Source: Fulvia fulva
Taxonomy: Eukaryota > Ascomycota > Dothideomycetes > Mycosphaerellales > Mycosphaerellaceae
Direction: 5' to 3'
Assembly: GCF_020509005.1 (NCBI RefSeq)
Contig: NC_063018.1
Coordinates: 434,001-498,000, forward strand
Length of the DNA: 64,000 bases
In this document: one piece after another, positions 22,337-33,370 of the stretch
Numbering within the stretch: position 1 is the first letter of the stretch
Layout: every line of letters starts with the position of its first letter
Notes under the pieces: model-generated
Told to the model about the DNA's origin: nothing
The model's database searches: none
Seen by the model: only the letters and a program-made list of their open reading frames with translations
Translations under genes and position numbers: made by a program

Positions 22337-24136
22337 TATCCTCCTCTATTACAGAACTATCCCTAGTCTCTACCTTACTACTCTAAATATAAATCCAAAA
22401 CGATAATCTATAAGTTATATATAAGGAAAGTAGATCTAGTATCTAGTTAAAGTAGCTAGTCTAAAAGATATTCAGGAGATTATAAGTTAATTTAGTAAGG
22501 AAGCTAAGAAATAGCTAAGTTAGAAGTCTAGTCTCTATAGTAAGTATATCTTCTAAATTAGAAATATAGCCTAGAAATTAGTTAAAGTACGCTAGAAACT
22601 AGATACTAGAGCTAGAAGCTAGTTAAATTAAGGCTAGAGATTAGAAAAATTACTACCTATAGAAAATACCTTAACTTTGTAAACTTTAATAGCCTCCCTA
22701 CCTAATCTATTTCTAGACTTAGTCCTATTTAGTATTAAGTAGATTCTTAGTCTATTTCTATATAGTATCCTTATCTACTACCTTCTTCTTTATAGTCTCT
22801 TATAGTAGTATCTATCTCTAGTCCGTATTTTCGCTAAGGTTTCTAAAGTAACTATTCTTACTAGTAAAGTAGTTCTTCTTAATAAGTCGCGTAGTATTAA
22901 GCTACTCGTTAAATATAAGGGCGGCCTTACGATACTATATAGCGAGTCGCCGATTTAGTAGACTAGTATCTTTATTTACTATATCTTAAAGCTATTCACG
23001 AGTATTAAGGATTATATCTATATCCGACTAGTTCTTAAGCCCAACTATAGCGTCGATTATTAGTAAGAAACCTCCGAGTGATATAGTCAGTATAAAGATA
23101 ATACTAGGAACTAGATATTAGTATTCGAATTCTATAGGGCTCTCGGTAGGTATCTTTTACTTATAGTAAAGCTCTACTACCTAGTCGATATACTACTTCT
23201 ATAAAGTATTAAGTATACTATTATTATCGACTAGAATAAGGTAAGGGTTAATCTACTAGAGAGTAATGGAATACTGGTCTTACTACTAGAGAAGGAGTAT
23301 ATAGCTAACTCTTACTATACCTTCGTTAAGATTATCGGTATTCTACGTAGTACTAAGGTAGACGAGCTTCTTATTTACTCTATTCTTAAATTTCTATAGA
23401 GGCGACTATCCTAAATAAGCTCTTTACTATTATACTATTAGTAGAACTTGTTACTATAGTATACGTCTTCCTCTTTACTATTACTATCTCTCTAGAAGCG
23501 GTAGAGCTACTTAGATCCGTTACTAGCTTTATAATTAACTAAGTAGAGTGTATTAAGGCGCGCTATACCCTAAGATACTCCTTTCCTAAGGTCTATATTA
23601 ATAGCCTAGTATTAGTATTAACGCGCAGATAGTAGTATATATTCTAGGCTACCTTTAGTCGGCTTTAGCTAGAGGCTATAAAATGCTTAAACTTTATTTC
23701 TTAGTATAGAGAAGAGGGAGTAGCGTAGCGAGTAACAAGGATATACTACTACTATAAGACGGATTACTACCTCTACAACGATAAGATAGTTACTACCTAT
23801 ACGAGTACTTATACTATATACGTTCTTTACGCTATTTCTATTCTTCTCTTAGAATATCGTATTCTACTAAACAACTACCCGCCGGTACCCGCCTATATAG
23901 AGTACCTTGTCTTACGAGCCCGCTATTAATAGCTCTATAACTAACTATACTTATCTTTCTACGATTTAGTATTAGTTTAAGAGGGTACTACTTAATATAA
24001 TAGAGCTAAAGGTAGAGCTATCTTTAATAAGAGTAGTCTAATATAGACGTAGGCCTTTATCTTTAAAAAAAATTATACCTCTATATATAGGAGATATAGT
24101 TATAATAAGAGCTATAAACAATATATATAGCTATGA
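22337..24136. other. RIP-mutated, unidentified transposon interior
   Basis: Probably the 3' interior of the minus-strand retroelement ending in the LTR at 22011-22336, but I could not recognise integrase or RNase H on that strand. Plus-strand readings look partly protein-like around 23690-24100 but match nothing I can name. Stops are dense in all frames. Confidence 0.4.
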
Positions 24137-24712
24137 AATCCGCGGTTAAGTACCCCCCGAAGCTTATCTACTACCGCCTTACGAGGGTAAAGAGTAGTAT
24201 AGTAACCTAACTACGAAGCGAACATATCGGCCTCTAGGGGTACCTATTATAGAGGAAGGTTCTAGAATACACGAATACTAGCTACCCCTATAGCTATTAC
24301 TCCTAGAATGTACGGTACGTACTCCTCGTCTATCCGAGGTAGTCGCTAGGAAGAGGGGAGTCGATAGTAAAGGCGAGGAACCGGACGATTAGGGCACTTC
24401 TTAATAACGTTAAGGACCTACGGCGTATTACGAACTAGATACTAGAGAAGGGCTAGCTAGAATAGTACCGCCTAGTAGGAGTAGTATAGGAAGAGAGGAT
24501 ACGGCGTAGCGCGATAAGACCGGCTAGGAGCGGGGGCTAATAGGGTAGTGATATAGACTACGTACGTTTAGAGGGAAAGCTAATCTAGATAAGGAGTAGT
24601 CGGGAGCGGGAAGGGTTTTTACCTATTCGGGTTTCCCTTTATATATAATAATAGATATATACCTATATAGGCCGAATAGAGTCCTAGAATAGGAGAATAA
24701 CAAATCTATCTA
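24137..24712 (+). mobile_element. LINE A, short 5'-truncated 3' end without the module
   Basis: Aligns with the last 580 bp of LINE A in chimera 5 (from about 49065) and with the reverse complement of 2396-2980, ending in a (TATC)n tail at 24712. It lacks the 1077-bp module, so it is an ordinary truncated insertion. A target duplication is uncertain (ATATAGCTAT and ATATAGATAT at the two sides). Confidence 0.8.
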
Positions 24713-26478
24713 TCTATATAGATATTATCTACTAAACTAGCTAAGGTACAGTTAATATACCCTTAGAAGGTAGCTAGGGTATTAGTAAGCCTAAAGAGTA
24801 TAACTAGATACTCGTAGTATACGTACCGCGCACGAAACGTAGTCTTCTACTTATCGCCCTTCTTAATAGGAATATAATAGTACGCGTTGGTTAAGTCGAT
24901 AGTCGTAAAGAATACTAAGCCCTAGAGCCTATTAAGCGTCTCGCTTATAGGAGGTAGAGGGTAGCGGTTCTTTATAGTAATCTTTATCTAGGCCTCTATA
25001 ATCTATATAGAGCCTAAGAGTACTATTCTTCTTAGATACAAATAGGATAGACATAGCCGCCTCGCTTATAGAGCGCCTAATCTACCCTTTCTCTATTACC
25101 TTACTAATATACTTCTTTAAGGTCTCTAACTTAGTTATTGACTAGTAGTATAGCAGCTTAAATAGAGGCTTCTTACTATCTATAAGATCTATCGTATACT
25201 TTACTCTATTAGGTATCTTACGCTTCGTCTACTTATTAGGTACGTAGATATCTCGGAAGTCTATAAACTCTAGGGGCTACTTAGTGACCCCCTTATTAGC
25301 TTTAATTAGCCGGATACGTATAGTCAATACTTACTTAGAGTAGTCGAGATTCTCTATAAACTCGCGTACGCTATACTACTATACTATATAGGTCTCGATA
25401 CTGTAGAGCTACTAGTCCCTTCGATCGATCTTAATAATACGACTACGATAGCGCTAGAGTCTATCTAGGATTACTAACGGCCTACCTATAGATACTATAT
25501 AGTAGATTACGTTACTTACGCGTTCTACTTCTATATCGTTAGAGAGCCGTACTCGTAGTATATAGGTATTATAGTAGTAGCCTTAGTCCTACGTATACGA
25601 CTCTAATTTTAGGAGCTTTACTCTATTAACAGGCTATAACTAATACCGTAGGACGTACTTATACGATATATAGCTAATATTAGCGTAATCGTTAAGAAGG
25701 AACGTAGCTTCTATAATGCCCTTTTACGTCTCGACTACTCCTTATAAGTATCTAGTCTTTAAGGTATTAACTTATAACGTTAGGTCGACTAGAGAATTGG
25801 AGCCTAACTTCGATCCTTAGCTAGGCTCTTCTTCTTTTCTAACCCCTTCTTCCTAGTTAGTACCTCGGCGGCTTCCGTCCTATAGACTAACTACGAGTAG
25901 TAGTCTTTTTATAGATACCGATTTAGGTAGTTAGGACTCTTATAGCCTATCTTATAATAGCCGAAGTATTTTACTTTACTTATATCTCTAGCGCTACTAC
26001 CTAAGTCTCTACTATCTCGCGGGCGACTCGTAGGTATTTTATATAGAGCCTAACCTAGTTTCTAGTACTTAGAGTCGCGCTTATTCCGCTTATATATACC
26101 GCTAGCGCCTCTCTTACAAGAACGGTTATATCCGCTACCCCCGTCGCTACTACTATAGCTACTACGCTCTATCCTCTTAATACGTAAGGCTAAGACTACT
26201 AGTTCTTCTCTAGTTATTAGGATATTATAAAACTTAATGATTACGGAGCGTAGGTAAGGTATAAGCTTAGTAAGTAGGTACTAAATACGCTATAGCTTCG
26301 TATAGTCTTCTCACTAATTCTCTATAATATCTAGCTCAGTTATAAACTACCTTACCTTCTAGTTATCCTTCTACTTTACCGCGTTATATTCGAGTATAGT
26401 ATTTAATATAGGGTTTATAGAATCCCCGTATACGTTCTAATAGAAGACCTTAAAGTATAGCTTTCTAGGTCTATAATA

Positions 26479-26492
26479 TTATAGTTTATATA
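26479..26492. repeat. Target site duplication, left copy (intact LINE)
   Basis: TTATAGTTTATATA, identical to 31450-31463. It fixes the ends of the intact LINE. Confidence 0.95.
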
Positions 26493-26693
26493 GATAGATA
26501 GATTATTCATTCGCCTGTTTTTAGTGCCCTATGGCCTATGCAGGTCTCTCGCTATTTAGGTCTATTTGTGTAGGTAGGAAACCCGATTAACGGATGAAAA
26601 CCTCCTCGTCTTTGCCCTCCTCGTTCTTTCCTGTCTTGTCCTTTCGTTCTCCTTCCTTCAGGGTACGCTAGTGTCATGGTTGTTACCCTATGA
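26493..26693 (-). other. LINE C 3' UTR with tetranucleotide tail
   Basis: 201 nt after the ORF2 stop, ending in a short (TATC)n run on the minus strand. It contains GGGTTTCC and TAGGCCATAGGGCAC, which recur at the same place in the tails of LINEs A, B, D and F, so these families share a conserved 3' end that is probably recognised by the reverse transcriptase. Confidence 0.75.
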
Positions 26694-29600
26694 CTACCTT
26701 GCCCGTAACCCTGGTGATGTCCTCCTCTCGATTCCCTTTCTCCCTTCTGTTTCCCCGGCTCTTCTCTCTCCCTCCCTCCTCTCTATCCACCTTTCCGTTT
26801 CTACTGCTAGGGAGAATTGCTCTAGGTAGTCCTCGTTAAGGATCCATCTTGTCACTCTCCTTATATCTTGTCTGTCCTGGATGATGGCCTGGTATTGCCT
26901 GTCTCTTGCCTTCGCCCTCCACTGGCTTCTCCCTTTTACCCACTTAGTACAGTTCAGCACCATGTGCTCCGGGTTTTGGGATAGGTAGCCACAGGGGCAA
27001 CGTTTGGAATCGTATCCTGGGACTCTTCTTTGGTGCAAGTATGCTCTCAGCCCAATGTGCTCAGAGCGAATCTGGATAGCTATGCTTGCTTCCGCCCTCT
27101 TCAGGTCTTTATAGATAAGGTAGTTATACCTCCCGAAGGTCCTGGCCGCTGGTGGGGCTCCTGGCCTCACCGGTTTTTGGTTCCAACGCGTTTCCCATAG
27201 GTGACCTGCGATCCTTTCTGCTTGGCTTTGCTTCTTTTTCCCTTTGTCCCCTGTGTTAACTTGCTCCCTCAGAGCTTCTCTCTGTTCAAGGGCTGCTAGG
27301 ATTTCCTGTGATGTTTTTAGGTCTGCTTCCTTCTGTGGGATCATGTGTGGCCGGTTGGGTCTTCTCCTCCTCTCCCACTGGGTTCTTATCCTTTGAGTAG
27401 CTGCTTGGATGGTTCCCTGGGCTGGGTATGCTGATGTCTTCTCTGCGTATTGACACCTCATGCCCTGGAGGTACTCCCTGATGGGGGCTGTACCTGATTC
27501 CATTTCCATTGTCCTGTGAGGGGTTGACTTGTATGCCCCTAGTACTCTCTTTAGGCAGGCTGCCTGCGCTCTGTTGAGGGGGTCCTCAATTCTCTTCGGG
27601 ATGTGTTTTTCCGCTGCCCAAATTGCTGCTCCATATAGCATTGCGGGCTTGACAATGGCCTTGTACATGGTCTGGGCCTTTGTGAAGGTCGCCCCCCAGG
27701 TTGACGCAGTGAGTCTCTCGATTGATTGTCTGTTGGTGTCCGCTCTCGCTTGCGCCTTCTTCACTTGTGGTCCCCAGCTGAGTTTCGGGTCTAGCCATAT
27801 CCCAAGGACTCTGAGTTCCCTTGTAGGATGGGTCTCGAACCCCTGGATTTTTACTGGTGCTGCCAAGTTGTGTTTTGTCTTTGCCTTGCTAAAATGGATA
27901 AGTTGGTACTTGTCCGGTGCGAATTTTGCCCCATGCTCTCTTGCCCACTTTTCGCATTGTCTATGTCTCTCCTCTAGGAGTGCGCAGTTTTCCTCTGTGG
28001 ACCCCGACCACGCTAGGATATTTGTGTCATCCACGAACCCCGATGCTGAGGTGTTTGCTGTTTCTAGGAGTGGGGTCAGGTCGGCCATAAAGAGGAGGAA
28101 CAGAATTGGGGAGAGTGTAGAGCCCTGTGGGATGCCCGTGTTCGCAATTGGGGTCTGCGGGGCTTTGAAGGACCCTAGGAGGATCTGGGTTGTTCTGTCC
28201 TTAAGGAATGACTGCACAAAGTGTACTATCCAGGCTGGGATGCTTTTCATTCTGAGGATGTGTAGGAGCCTTGCGTGGGACACATTGTCGAAAGCCCCTG
28301 ATATGTCTAGTGAAAGCAGTGAGGCTACCTTGTTGTTGCCATAGTGCCAGATGTGTCTGATTTGCTCTGTGATCAGTTCGACTGCTGTGAGGGTAGATCT
28401 CTTTTGTCTCCCCCCCATTTGCGTTGCCGGGAGGAGGTTGTGTTCTTCTACTATTCCGGTGAGCCTTATAGCCACGACCTTCTCTAGGAGCTTCCCTAGT
28501 GTGTTCAGCAACGCAATTGGTCTGTATGACTTCAACTTGGTATAGTCTTCCTTTTGGGGTTTCCTTAGGACGCAAGTCAGTGATTGCCTAAAGGCCTTTG
28601 GGCAATACCCCTGCTTCATGCACTGGGTAAAGATTGGCGCAAGCACTGGAGTGATAAGGCTGCTGCTAGCTTTTAGGTAACAGTTAGGGATCTTGTCTGG
28701 GCCTGGGGCTTTGTTGCCCTTCAGTTTCTTGATAATGTTTCCGATCTCTATAGCAGACACTTGCCAGTTAGCCTCCCTTGGCGGAGGAATGTGTGTTCCT
28801 GGGATGTTGCTTAGGTCTGCCTCTACCTGAGTCCCGAAGAAGTGGTCTGCGAATGCTTTCGCTTTCCCTATCGGAGTGGTTTGCGTTTCCCCGTCTTGGT
28901 CCTGTATTGAGGGAAACTGGGGCGGGGAGTTTCGTTCCTCGTCTGGTTTCCTGGCCCATTCTGCTAGTCTCCAGATTTGTTCCGGGTGTTCTGTGATCAT
29001 CCCTACAGTTGACCTCCACTCCTGCGTCTTGTCTCTTCTGATCTGCGCCTTCTTTGCTTTGCACGCGTTGTTATAGGCTTCCCAGTTTGCTTGGGTGCGT
29101 CGTTGCTCCCATCTCCTTCTTGCTCTCCTTGCCTCCTTGACTTTGGCTGTGCACTCTGGTGTCCAGTATGGCTTCTGGTATAGCGACCATCTCTTCTCAG
29201 GTATATGGGCCTGGGCTGCCCTTTGCATAGCTTCTATCAGCTGCTCCACTGCTTGGTCAATCCCCTCCGTTGTGTGTATGTTTTCAATGTTCACCTGTTC
29301 TAGTTCGCCTTCTAGCCGCTGCTGTACTAGTGTCCACTCGGCCTGCTTCCAGCAGAGCCTCCTCTCAGGTTCCCTCTCCTCCTCAACTGTGAGTTGGATG
29401 TCGGTTTGGATTGGATAGTGGTCTGATGAGGACTCTAGTTGGTCATTGACTGTGCAGCTTTCTACCCGTCGTGTTAAGGCGTGGGACATGAAGCATAGGT
29501 CTAGCGTGCTAGAACTGTTGTTTCTAGCCCAAGTTTCTGTTCCCTTTGGCGTGATCAAGTCCATTTGGGCTGTTTCCATCTGACCAATGAGCCTCCCTGC

Positions 29601-30095
29601 TAAGAAGTGGTGTGCTGGGGTGAAGTCCGATCCCCACTTTGGGTGATGGAGGTTGAAATCTCCTATCACGATGTTGTGGTTTTGTTGGTCCATTGCTTCC
29701 GGGAGCCTTCCTAGCGTGTGTAGTTGTGTGCTGCTTCTGGACTCTGGAGGTGGGTTGTATACGCTATGGATCAGGACTTGGCCTTGAGTTGTTTTGAGCT
29801 GCACTGTGGTGATATCCCTGTCGGTTCTCGGCCAGGCCTGCCAGTCCTCTGCTAGTACCTTCTTACTGACATAGATACAAGTTCGTGGGACTCCCTCGGT
29901 TCTGTTTATTACTACGTGGTATCTCGGGTCTCGCACAGTTGATGGAATCCTAGAGTGTGGGTTGATCCATGGTTCCTGTATTGCTATAATGTGGTGTTCC
30001 TCCGGGTCTAAGGCTTGTAGAAAGCTCCTTTGGACCTTGTCTTTGCTTCTGTTCACATTATACTGAATGATTGATAGTCTGTTAGTGTGAGGCAT
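26694..30095 (-). CDS. LINE ORF2: APE endonuclease + reverse transcriptase + C-terminal zinc motif
   Basis: 1133 residues. The N-terminal APE-type endonuclease (about 5-230) has IQYNVN, IQEPW, VIGDFNLHHP (about 143-152) and SSDHYPI. RT (about 440-720) shows KAPGPDKIPN, RPIALLNTLGK, LSLDISGAFDN, TGIPQGSTLSP and the catalytic GFVDDTNIL (near 685). A charged linker follows, where many Tad/I LINEs carry RNase H; I see no RNase H signature. The C-terminus has CPCGYLSQNPEHMVLNC (near 1031). The enzyme would nick the target and prime reverse transcription of the LINE RNA; it is also the likely source of the chimeric insertions. The start codon overlaps the ORF1 stop by one base (TGATG), suggesting coupled reinitiation. 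All visible catalytic residues are present. Confidence 0.95.
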   Translation of the reverse strand: MPHTNRLSIIQYNVNRSKDKVQRSFLQALDPEEHHIIAIQEPWINPHSRIPSTVRDPRYHVVINRTEGVPRTCIYVSKKVLAEDWQAWPRTDRDITTVQLKTTQGQVLIHSVYNPPPESRSSTQLHTLGRLPEAMDQQNHNIVIGDFNLHHPKWGSDFTPAHHFLAGRLIGQMETAQMDLITPKGTETWARNNSSSTLDLCFMSHALTRRVESCTVNDQLESSSDHYPIQTDIQLTVEEEREPERRLCWKQAEWTLVQQRLEGELEQVNIENIHTTEGIDQAVEQLIEAMQRAAQAHIPEKRWSLYQKPYWTPECTAKVKEARRARRRWEQRRTQANWEAYNNACKAKKAQIRRDKTQEWRSTVGMITEHPEQIWRLAEWARKPDEERNSPPQFPSIQDQDGETQTTPIGKAKAFADHFFGTQVEADLSNIPGTHIPPPREANWQVSAIEIGNIIKKLKGNKAPGPDKIPNCYLKASSSLITPVLAPIFTQCMKQGYCPKAFRQSLTCVLRKPQKEDYTKLKSYRPIALLNTLGKLLEKVVAIRLTGIVEEHNLLPATQMGGRQKRSTLTAVELITEQIRHIWHYGNNKVASLLSLDISGAFDNVSHARLLHILRMKSIPAWIVHFVQSFLKDRTTQILLGSFKAPQTPIANTGIPQGSTLSPILFLLFMADLTPLLETANTSASGFVDDTNILAWSGSTEENCALLEERHRQCEKWAREHGAKFAPDKYQLIHFSKAKTKHNLAAPVKIQGFETHPTRELRVLGIWLDPKLSWGPQVKKAQARADTNRQSIERLTASTWGATFTKAQTMYKAIVKPAMLYGAAIWAAEKHIPKRIEDPLNRAQAACLKRVLGAYKSTPHRTMEMESGTAPIREYLQGMRCQYAEKTSAYPAQGTIQAATQRIRTQWERRRRPNRPHMIPQKEADLKTSQEILAALEQREALREQVNTGDKGKKKQSQAERIAGHLWETRWNQKPVRPGAPPAARTFGRYNYLIYKDLKRAEASIAIQIRSEHIGLRAYLHQRRVPGYDSKRCPCGYLSQNPEHMVLNCTKWVKGRSQWRAKARDRQYQAIIQDRQDIRRVTRWILNEDYLEQFSLAVETERWIERREGERRAGETEGRKGIERRTSPGLRAR

Positions 30096-31387
30096 CAGGA
30101 CATGTTTGTGTCTGGGTCCGTTTGGTCTTGCTGTTGGTCTTGCTGTTGGTTTTCCCGTCCCTCCTCCTGTTCTTCCCTTTGGGGTTGGCTCCCTATCATT
30201 TGGTTGATTCTCATTTGTCCATTGCTCTGCGCTGCCTTGTACAAGAACGTTGGTCTCCCTATTGCTGGCACTATTTGTGGCTCCTCTTGTGGCCGGGGTC
30301 TCTTATTCGGGTGGGTGGTTCTCTCTGGTTGTTTCTGTTCACCTACTAGGAACCTGGTTGGTGTTGTTACCCTTGCTTCCCGCGCTCTCCACTGGGCTGA
30401 TAGTCTAACTGGGCATTGGTTTGACCATGCCGGGTGTTTTCTCCCACATGCTGCGCATCTTGTGTCCTCCTTCCGTTTTTGGCACTCTTGGGTCGCGTGA
30501 TCACCAGCACAGTGTGAGCAGACTGGTGTGGCTTTGCTACACTTTGGGGCAATATGTCCGTACTGTTGACAGTTGAAACATTGAAGGATTCTGTGGTTGC
30601 TCTGATGGATTTCTACATCCAGCCTCTCAAAGTCCCAGTACAACCCTTGGTCTAAGACCTTGTTCGCTTGCTCTGGTGTTGCAACCCATAAGATCAGCGA
30701 GGAGGCCCTCTTGCCCTCCTCTATCTTCTTCTTGACCCACGCTGTCTTTGTGATCTGTAGTCCTGGTGCTGTTACCTGGTTTTGCCTCTGGAGGTTTGGT
30801 GTATCCCTTTGTGTATCAAAGGTTCGTGGGACCCCATGCGCAATTACCATGTACTGTTGATGGGAGACTTTCGCTGTGCTCCCGATCTTCAGTGTCCACT
30901 CCTTGTTTATTTCGAGGGCCTTCTTGTCCTGTACGTGTGCTGTAAACAGCTTGACCCCTTTGTTGTCTGCCCTTGCCCCTACTATTCCCTTTACTCCGAT
31001 CTTCTCGACTATCTCCCTCCCGGTCATCTTTCCTATCTCTTCCTTCTCTTTCTGGTCCGTAATATGGACTCGTAGTACTGTGCTTTGAGGGGGGGTGGGT
31101 TGGCTCGCGATTGTTGCCCAGGTCGTTGGGCCCTGGGTCTGTCTCGGGTCTCTTTGAGGGTTGTTTCTTGCGTTTCGTGTTGCTGCCTCGATTGCCATGT
31201 TGATCGTAGTGCTTGTTTGTCGTTTGAGCGCCTTCAGTCCCCCGAGCAGTTCGCTCATTACTCCTTTCAGTGCTCTCTCCGGAAACCTCCCTTCTTCTGC
31301 CGCTACCATCTCTTCCGCCTTCTTGCAGAGCGTCCTCCACTCGTCTCCCCCTTGCTCTCGGTCGTCTACTGCCGTCGTCGTCGCCAT
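30095..31387 (-). CDS. LINE ORF1: gag-like nucleic-acid-binding protein with three zinc knuckles
   Basis: 430 residues beginning MATTTAVDDREQGGDEW. A central segment (about 100-190, from TVLRVHITDQ) has the alternating pattern of an RRM-like fold, by inference only. Three cysteine knuckles lie at about 268-326: CFNCQQYGHIAPKC (a standard CX2CX4HX4C), CSHCAGDHATQEC and CAACGRKHPAWSNQC. The C-terminus is rich in Gln and Glu. Such proteins coat LINE RNA and act as chaperones during target-primed reverse transcription. The stop codon overlaps the ORF2 ATG. The frame is intact, with no RIP-type stops; the homologous knuckles in LINE F at about 56830 have Tyr in place of Cys. Confidence 0.93.
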   Translation of the reverse strand: MATTTAVDDREQGGDEWRTLCKKAEEMVAAEEGRFPERALKGVMSELLGGLKALKRQTSTTINMAIEAATRNARNNPQRDPRQTQGPTTWATIASQPTPPQSTVLRVHITDQKEKEEIGKMTGREIVEKIGVKGIVGARADNKGVKLFTAHVQDKKALEINKEWTLKIGSTAKVSHQQYMVIAHGVPRTFDTQRDTPNLQRQNQVTAPGLQITKTAWVKKKIEEGKRASSLILWVATPEQANKVLDQGLYWDFERLDVEIHQSNHRILQCFNCQQYGHIAPKCSKATPVCSHCAGDHATQECQKRKEDTRCAACGRKHPAWSNQCPVRLSAQWRAREARVTTPTRFLVGEQKQPERTTHPNKRPRPQEEPQIVPAIGRPTFLYKAAQSNGQMRINQMIGSQPQREEQEEGRENQQQDQQQDQTDPDTNMS

Positions 31388-31449
31388 TTTGTCAAGCCTC
31401 TATTCCCTTAATATATATACCCGTCAGGACTCTATAATAGCAATGCTTG

Positions 31450-31463
31450 TTATAGTTTATATA
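31450..31463. repeat. Target site duplication, right copy (intact LINE)
   Basis: TTATAGTTTATATA, identical to 26479-26492. Confidence 0.95.
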
Positions 31464-32235
31464 CTATCTCTCGCTTATTTGCCCTATTAGAGATATAATC
31501 CTATATAGAACCTTACTCTTATTAGTCGTATATATAGCGCCGGAGAGGGCGAAGATAATCGTAAGCTCTCGTAGAAATACCCGGGCTTTCTTAATTAAAT
31601 TACTCTTAAAGGGCGTAGGTTCTTTAAGATATAGGCGGGTCTCTTGTAATATCGTAGCGCCTATTACTACGCTATTATCGTTAGTAATAGTACTTAGAGT
31701 TTTAGAGGGCGGGTCTTCGCTTAGATACGGGGTATCTTTGCCTCTACTATATAGACCCGGGTCTTTAGTTACGTCTTACCGGTATTATAACTCTACGACC
31801 TCTCTCTTAAAGGCCTACTCTTTAATCTCTTCTCGTAATAAAGGCTTCTCTATATAGTCGCTATTAAGTTCTAGGGCTTAGGCGAGGCTTAGGCGACTCG
31901 CTTATAAAATTGTTTTAAGGCTCTATTTTAGCGTATATAGATTATAATAATAGGAAGCTTTAGAACTATAAGAGAGGGGATGTCGTAATATATAGTACGT
32001 CTACGATTATTCGAATTGTAGATAAACTAGAGCTTACTTTATTTCTTAAGGATAGGATTTCGTAGGTAAGTCCTACTATATATTACGTACGACCTTCTTA
32101 CGTCTAGTATAGTCCGAAGGACCCTAATTTTATATATAGATAGCCTTATACTAAGGCTACTGATATAATAAGTTTATCGTTGATAGTAGTAGAAATAGCT
32201 ATTTTATTAAGTATATTAATTTTAGGAATTAAGTA

Positions 32236-33368
32236 ACGTACTTTACTACCGAGCGGGCTATACTACTAAGCGGGCCACTTTTACTAAGAACTACACCACT
32301 TCTATAGATATAGCTATATAACTACTATTATAGCGTATATTATCTTTAAACGAAGCTAAACTGACCTTAGCTGTCTAGGCTACGAAACGCGACGCGATAA
32401 TTACGAATCGACTTGCTATAAAGGTATACGACGCGTCTCGAACTATACTAGGGTATCGATTGAATAGACGACCTCCTCGGGGTGACTACGAGCCTAATCC
32501 GAAGAAGCTTATAGAGCTAGAAGAGAGGGTGATCCTTGAGTATATACTCGAGCTAGATCTTAGAGGTTTCCCGCTATTAAAAGCTAGTATACGAGTAATA
32601 GCCGATTTATTGCTATAAGAGAAGGGTCTTAAGCCCGCTAGTCTTAATTAGACAGACAGGTTTATTAGGCAGTATCGTGAGCTAAAGGTTCGTATAATAC
32701 GTAGATACGATCGTTAGCAAGCCCTAATAGAAGATCTAGACGTTATCGAGAAGTAGCTCTTACTTATACGTAATATAAAGGAGAAGTATAGCATCCTTAA
32801 CTAGGACACCTATAACTTTGACGAGACAGGGTTTATAATAGGTGTTATTAGGTCTTAGAGCGTTGTTACGGGTTCAGAAAGGCGTAGTAGAAAGAGGAAG
32901 GTCGTTTTATAGGGTAATAGAGAGGGAGTAGAGAGATAGCGTATTAGATAGCTCTTATACAAAGCGAGATTAGTAAGCTACGTAAGTCTAACGAGGCCCT
33001 TATATAGCGGAAAGCACGAAAGCGCAAGTATATTTAGTCTAGAGGGTCTCTAACCTTCAATAAGGCGTCGTAATTAATACCTCTAGAGGATACTAGGAGG
33101 CAGGAAGTGAGTAGAGAGTCGCTAGATAGTGTTCGGCTAGTACTAAGGCTACGACGCTATAAGTAATATAGCGAGTCGGGGTATAACGTACGTACCTATT
33201 AAGTAGACTCGCTAGATAGCGAAGTATCTAAAGAGGAATCGTCCTCCTAGTAATAATTCTATAGGATGTTGTCGTATTAAGATACTATCGCAATCAAAGT
33301 AGAAGTAGTATAGTTCTTAGTAAAAGTGGCCCGCTCGGTAGTATAGCCCGCTTAGTAGTAAAGTACGT
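32236..33368 (+). mobile_element. Fot1/pogo-like deletion derivative, 1133 bp
   Basis: Terminal inverted repeats of about 60 bp or more (from ACGTACTTTACTACCGAGCG) are flanked by TA on both sides (32234-32235, 33369-33370). Inside, the plus strand has the start of a pogo-type transposase ending shortly after NFDETGFIIGVI (near 32812), then jumps at about 32915 to the C-terminal region. Compared with the full element at 39124-43158 the DDE core is deleted. The element at 51482-52614 has the same length and the same junction. RIP stops abound; it is non-autonomous. Confidence 0.9.
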
Positions 33369-33370
33369 TA

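Larger units (their letters stand above)
26493..31449 (-). mobile_element. Complete, non-RIPped Tad/I-like LINE (LINE C)
   Basis: 4957 bp between perfect 14-bp target duplications. On the minus strand: a 62-nt 5' UTR (31449-31388), ORF1 (31387-30095), ORF2 (30095-26694), a 201-nt 3' UTR and a (TATC)n tail. Both ORFs are open and CA/TG are at normal frequency, in sharp contrast to the saturated RIP on both sides, so insertion is recent relative to the last RIP episode. It lacks the 1077-bp module. LINEs B, D and F are related by ORF1 zinc-knuckle or ORF2 C-terminal sequence. Confidence 0.95.
24713..32235 (-). mobile_element. Ty3/gypsy remnant (gypsy-3): gag to RT, interrupted by the intact LINE
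   Basis: Right of the LINE (31464-31900, minus strand) a gag-like segment reads KARVFLRELTIIFALSGAIY with little interruption. Left of it (26478 down to about 26200) gag continues, then RT appears near 24740-24850 (YYEYLVILFRLTN, the RIP form of the conserved FGL-TNAPATF block). The RT is followed by a LINE fragment at 24712, and no RNase H or integrase was found beyond it. The 5' LTR is not defined; a possible end TATATATTACGACA (minus strand) lies near 31980. Boundaries are approximate. Confidence 0.6.

Noticed and set aside
22337..24136. Possible telomeric RecQ-helicase-like sequence around 23690-24100
   Set aside because: Only a vague resemblance after ignoring many stops; no helicase motif seen.
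27529..28344. 271-codon plus-strand frame inside the LINE
   Set aside because: Antisense to the RT domain of ORF2; its openness follows from ORF2 codon composition.
30087..31490. Several plus-strand frames opposite LINE ORF1
   Set aside because: Shadows of ORF1 on the opposite strand with no domain or independent support.
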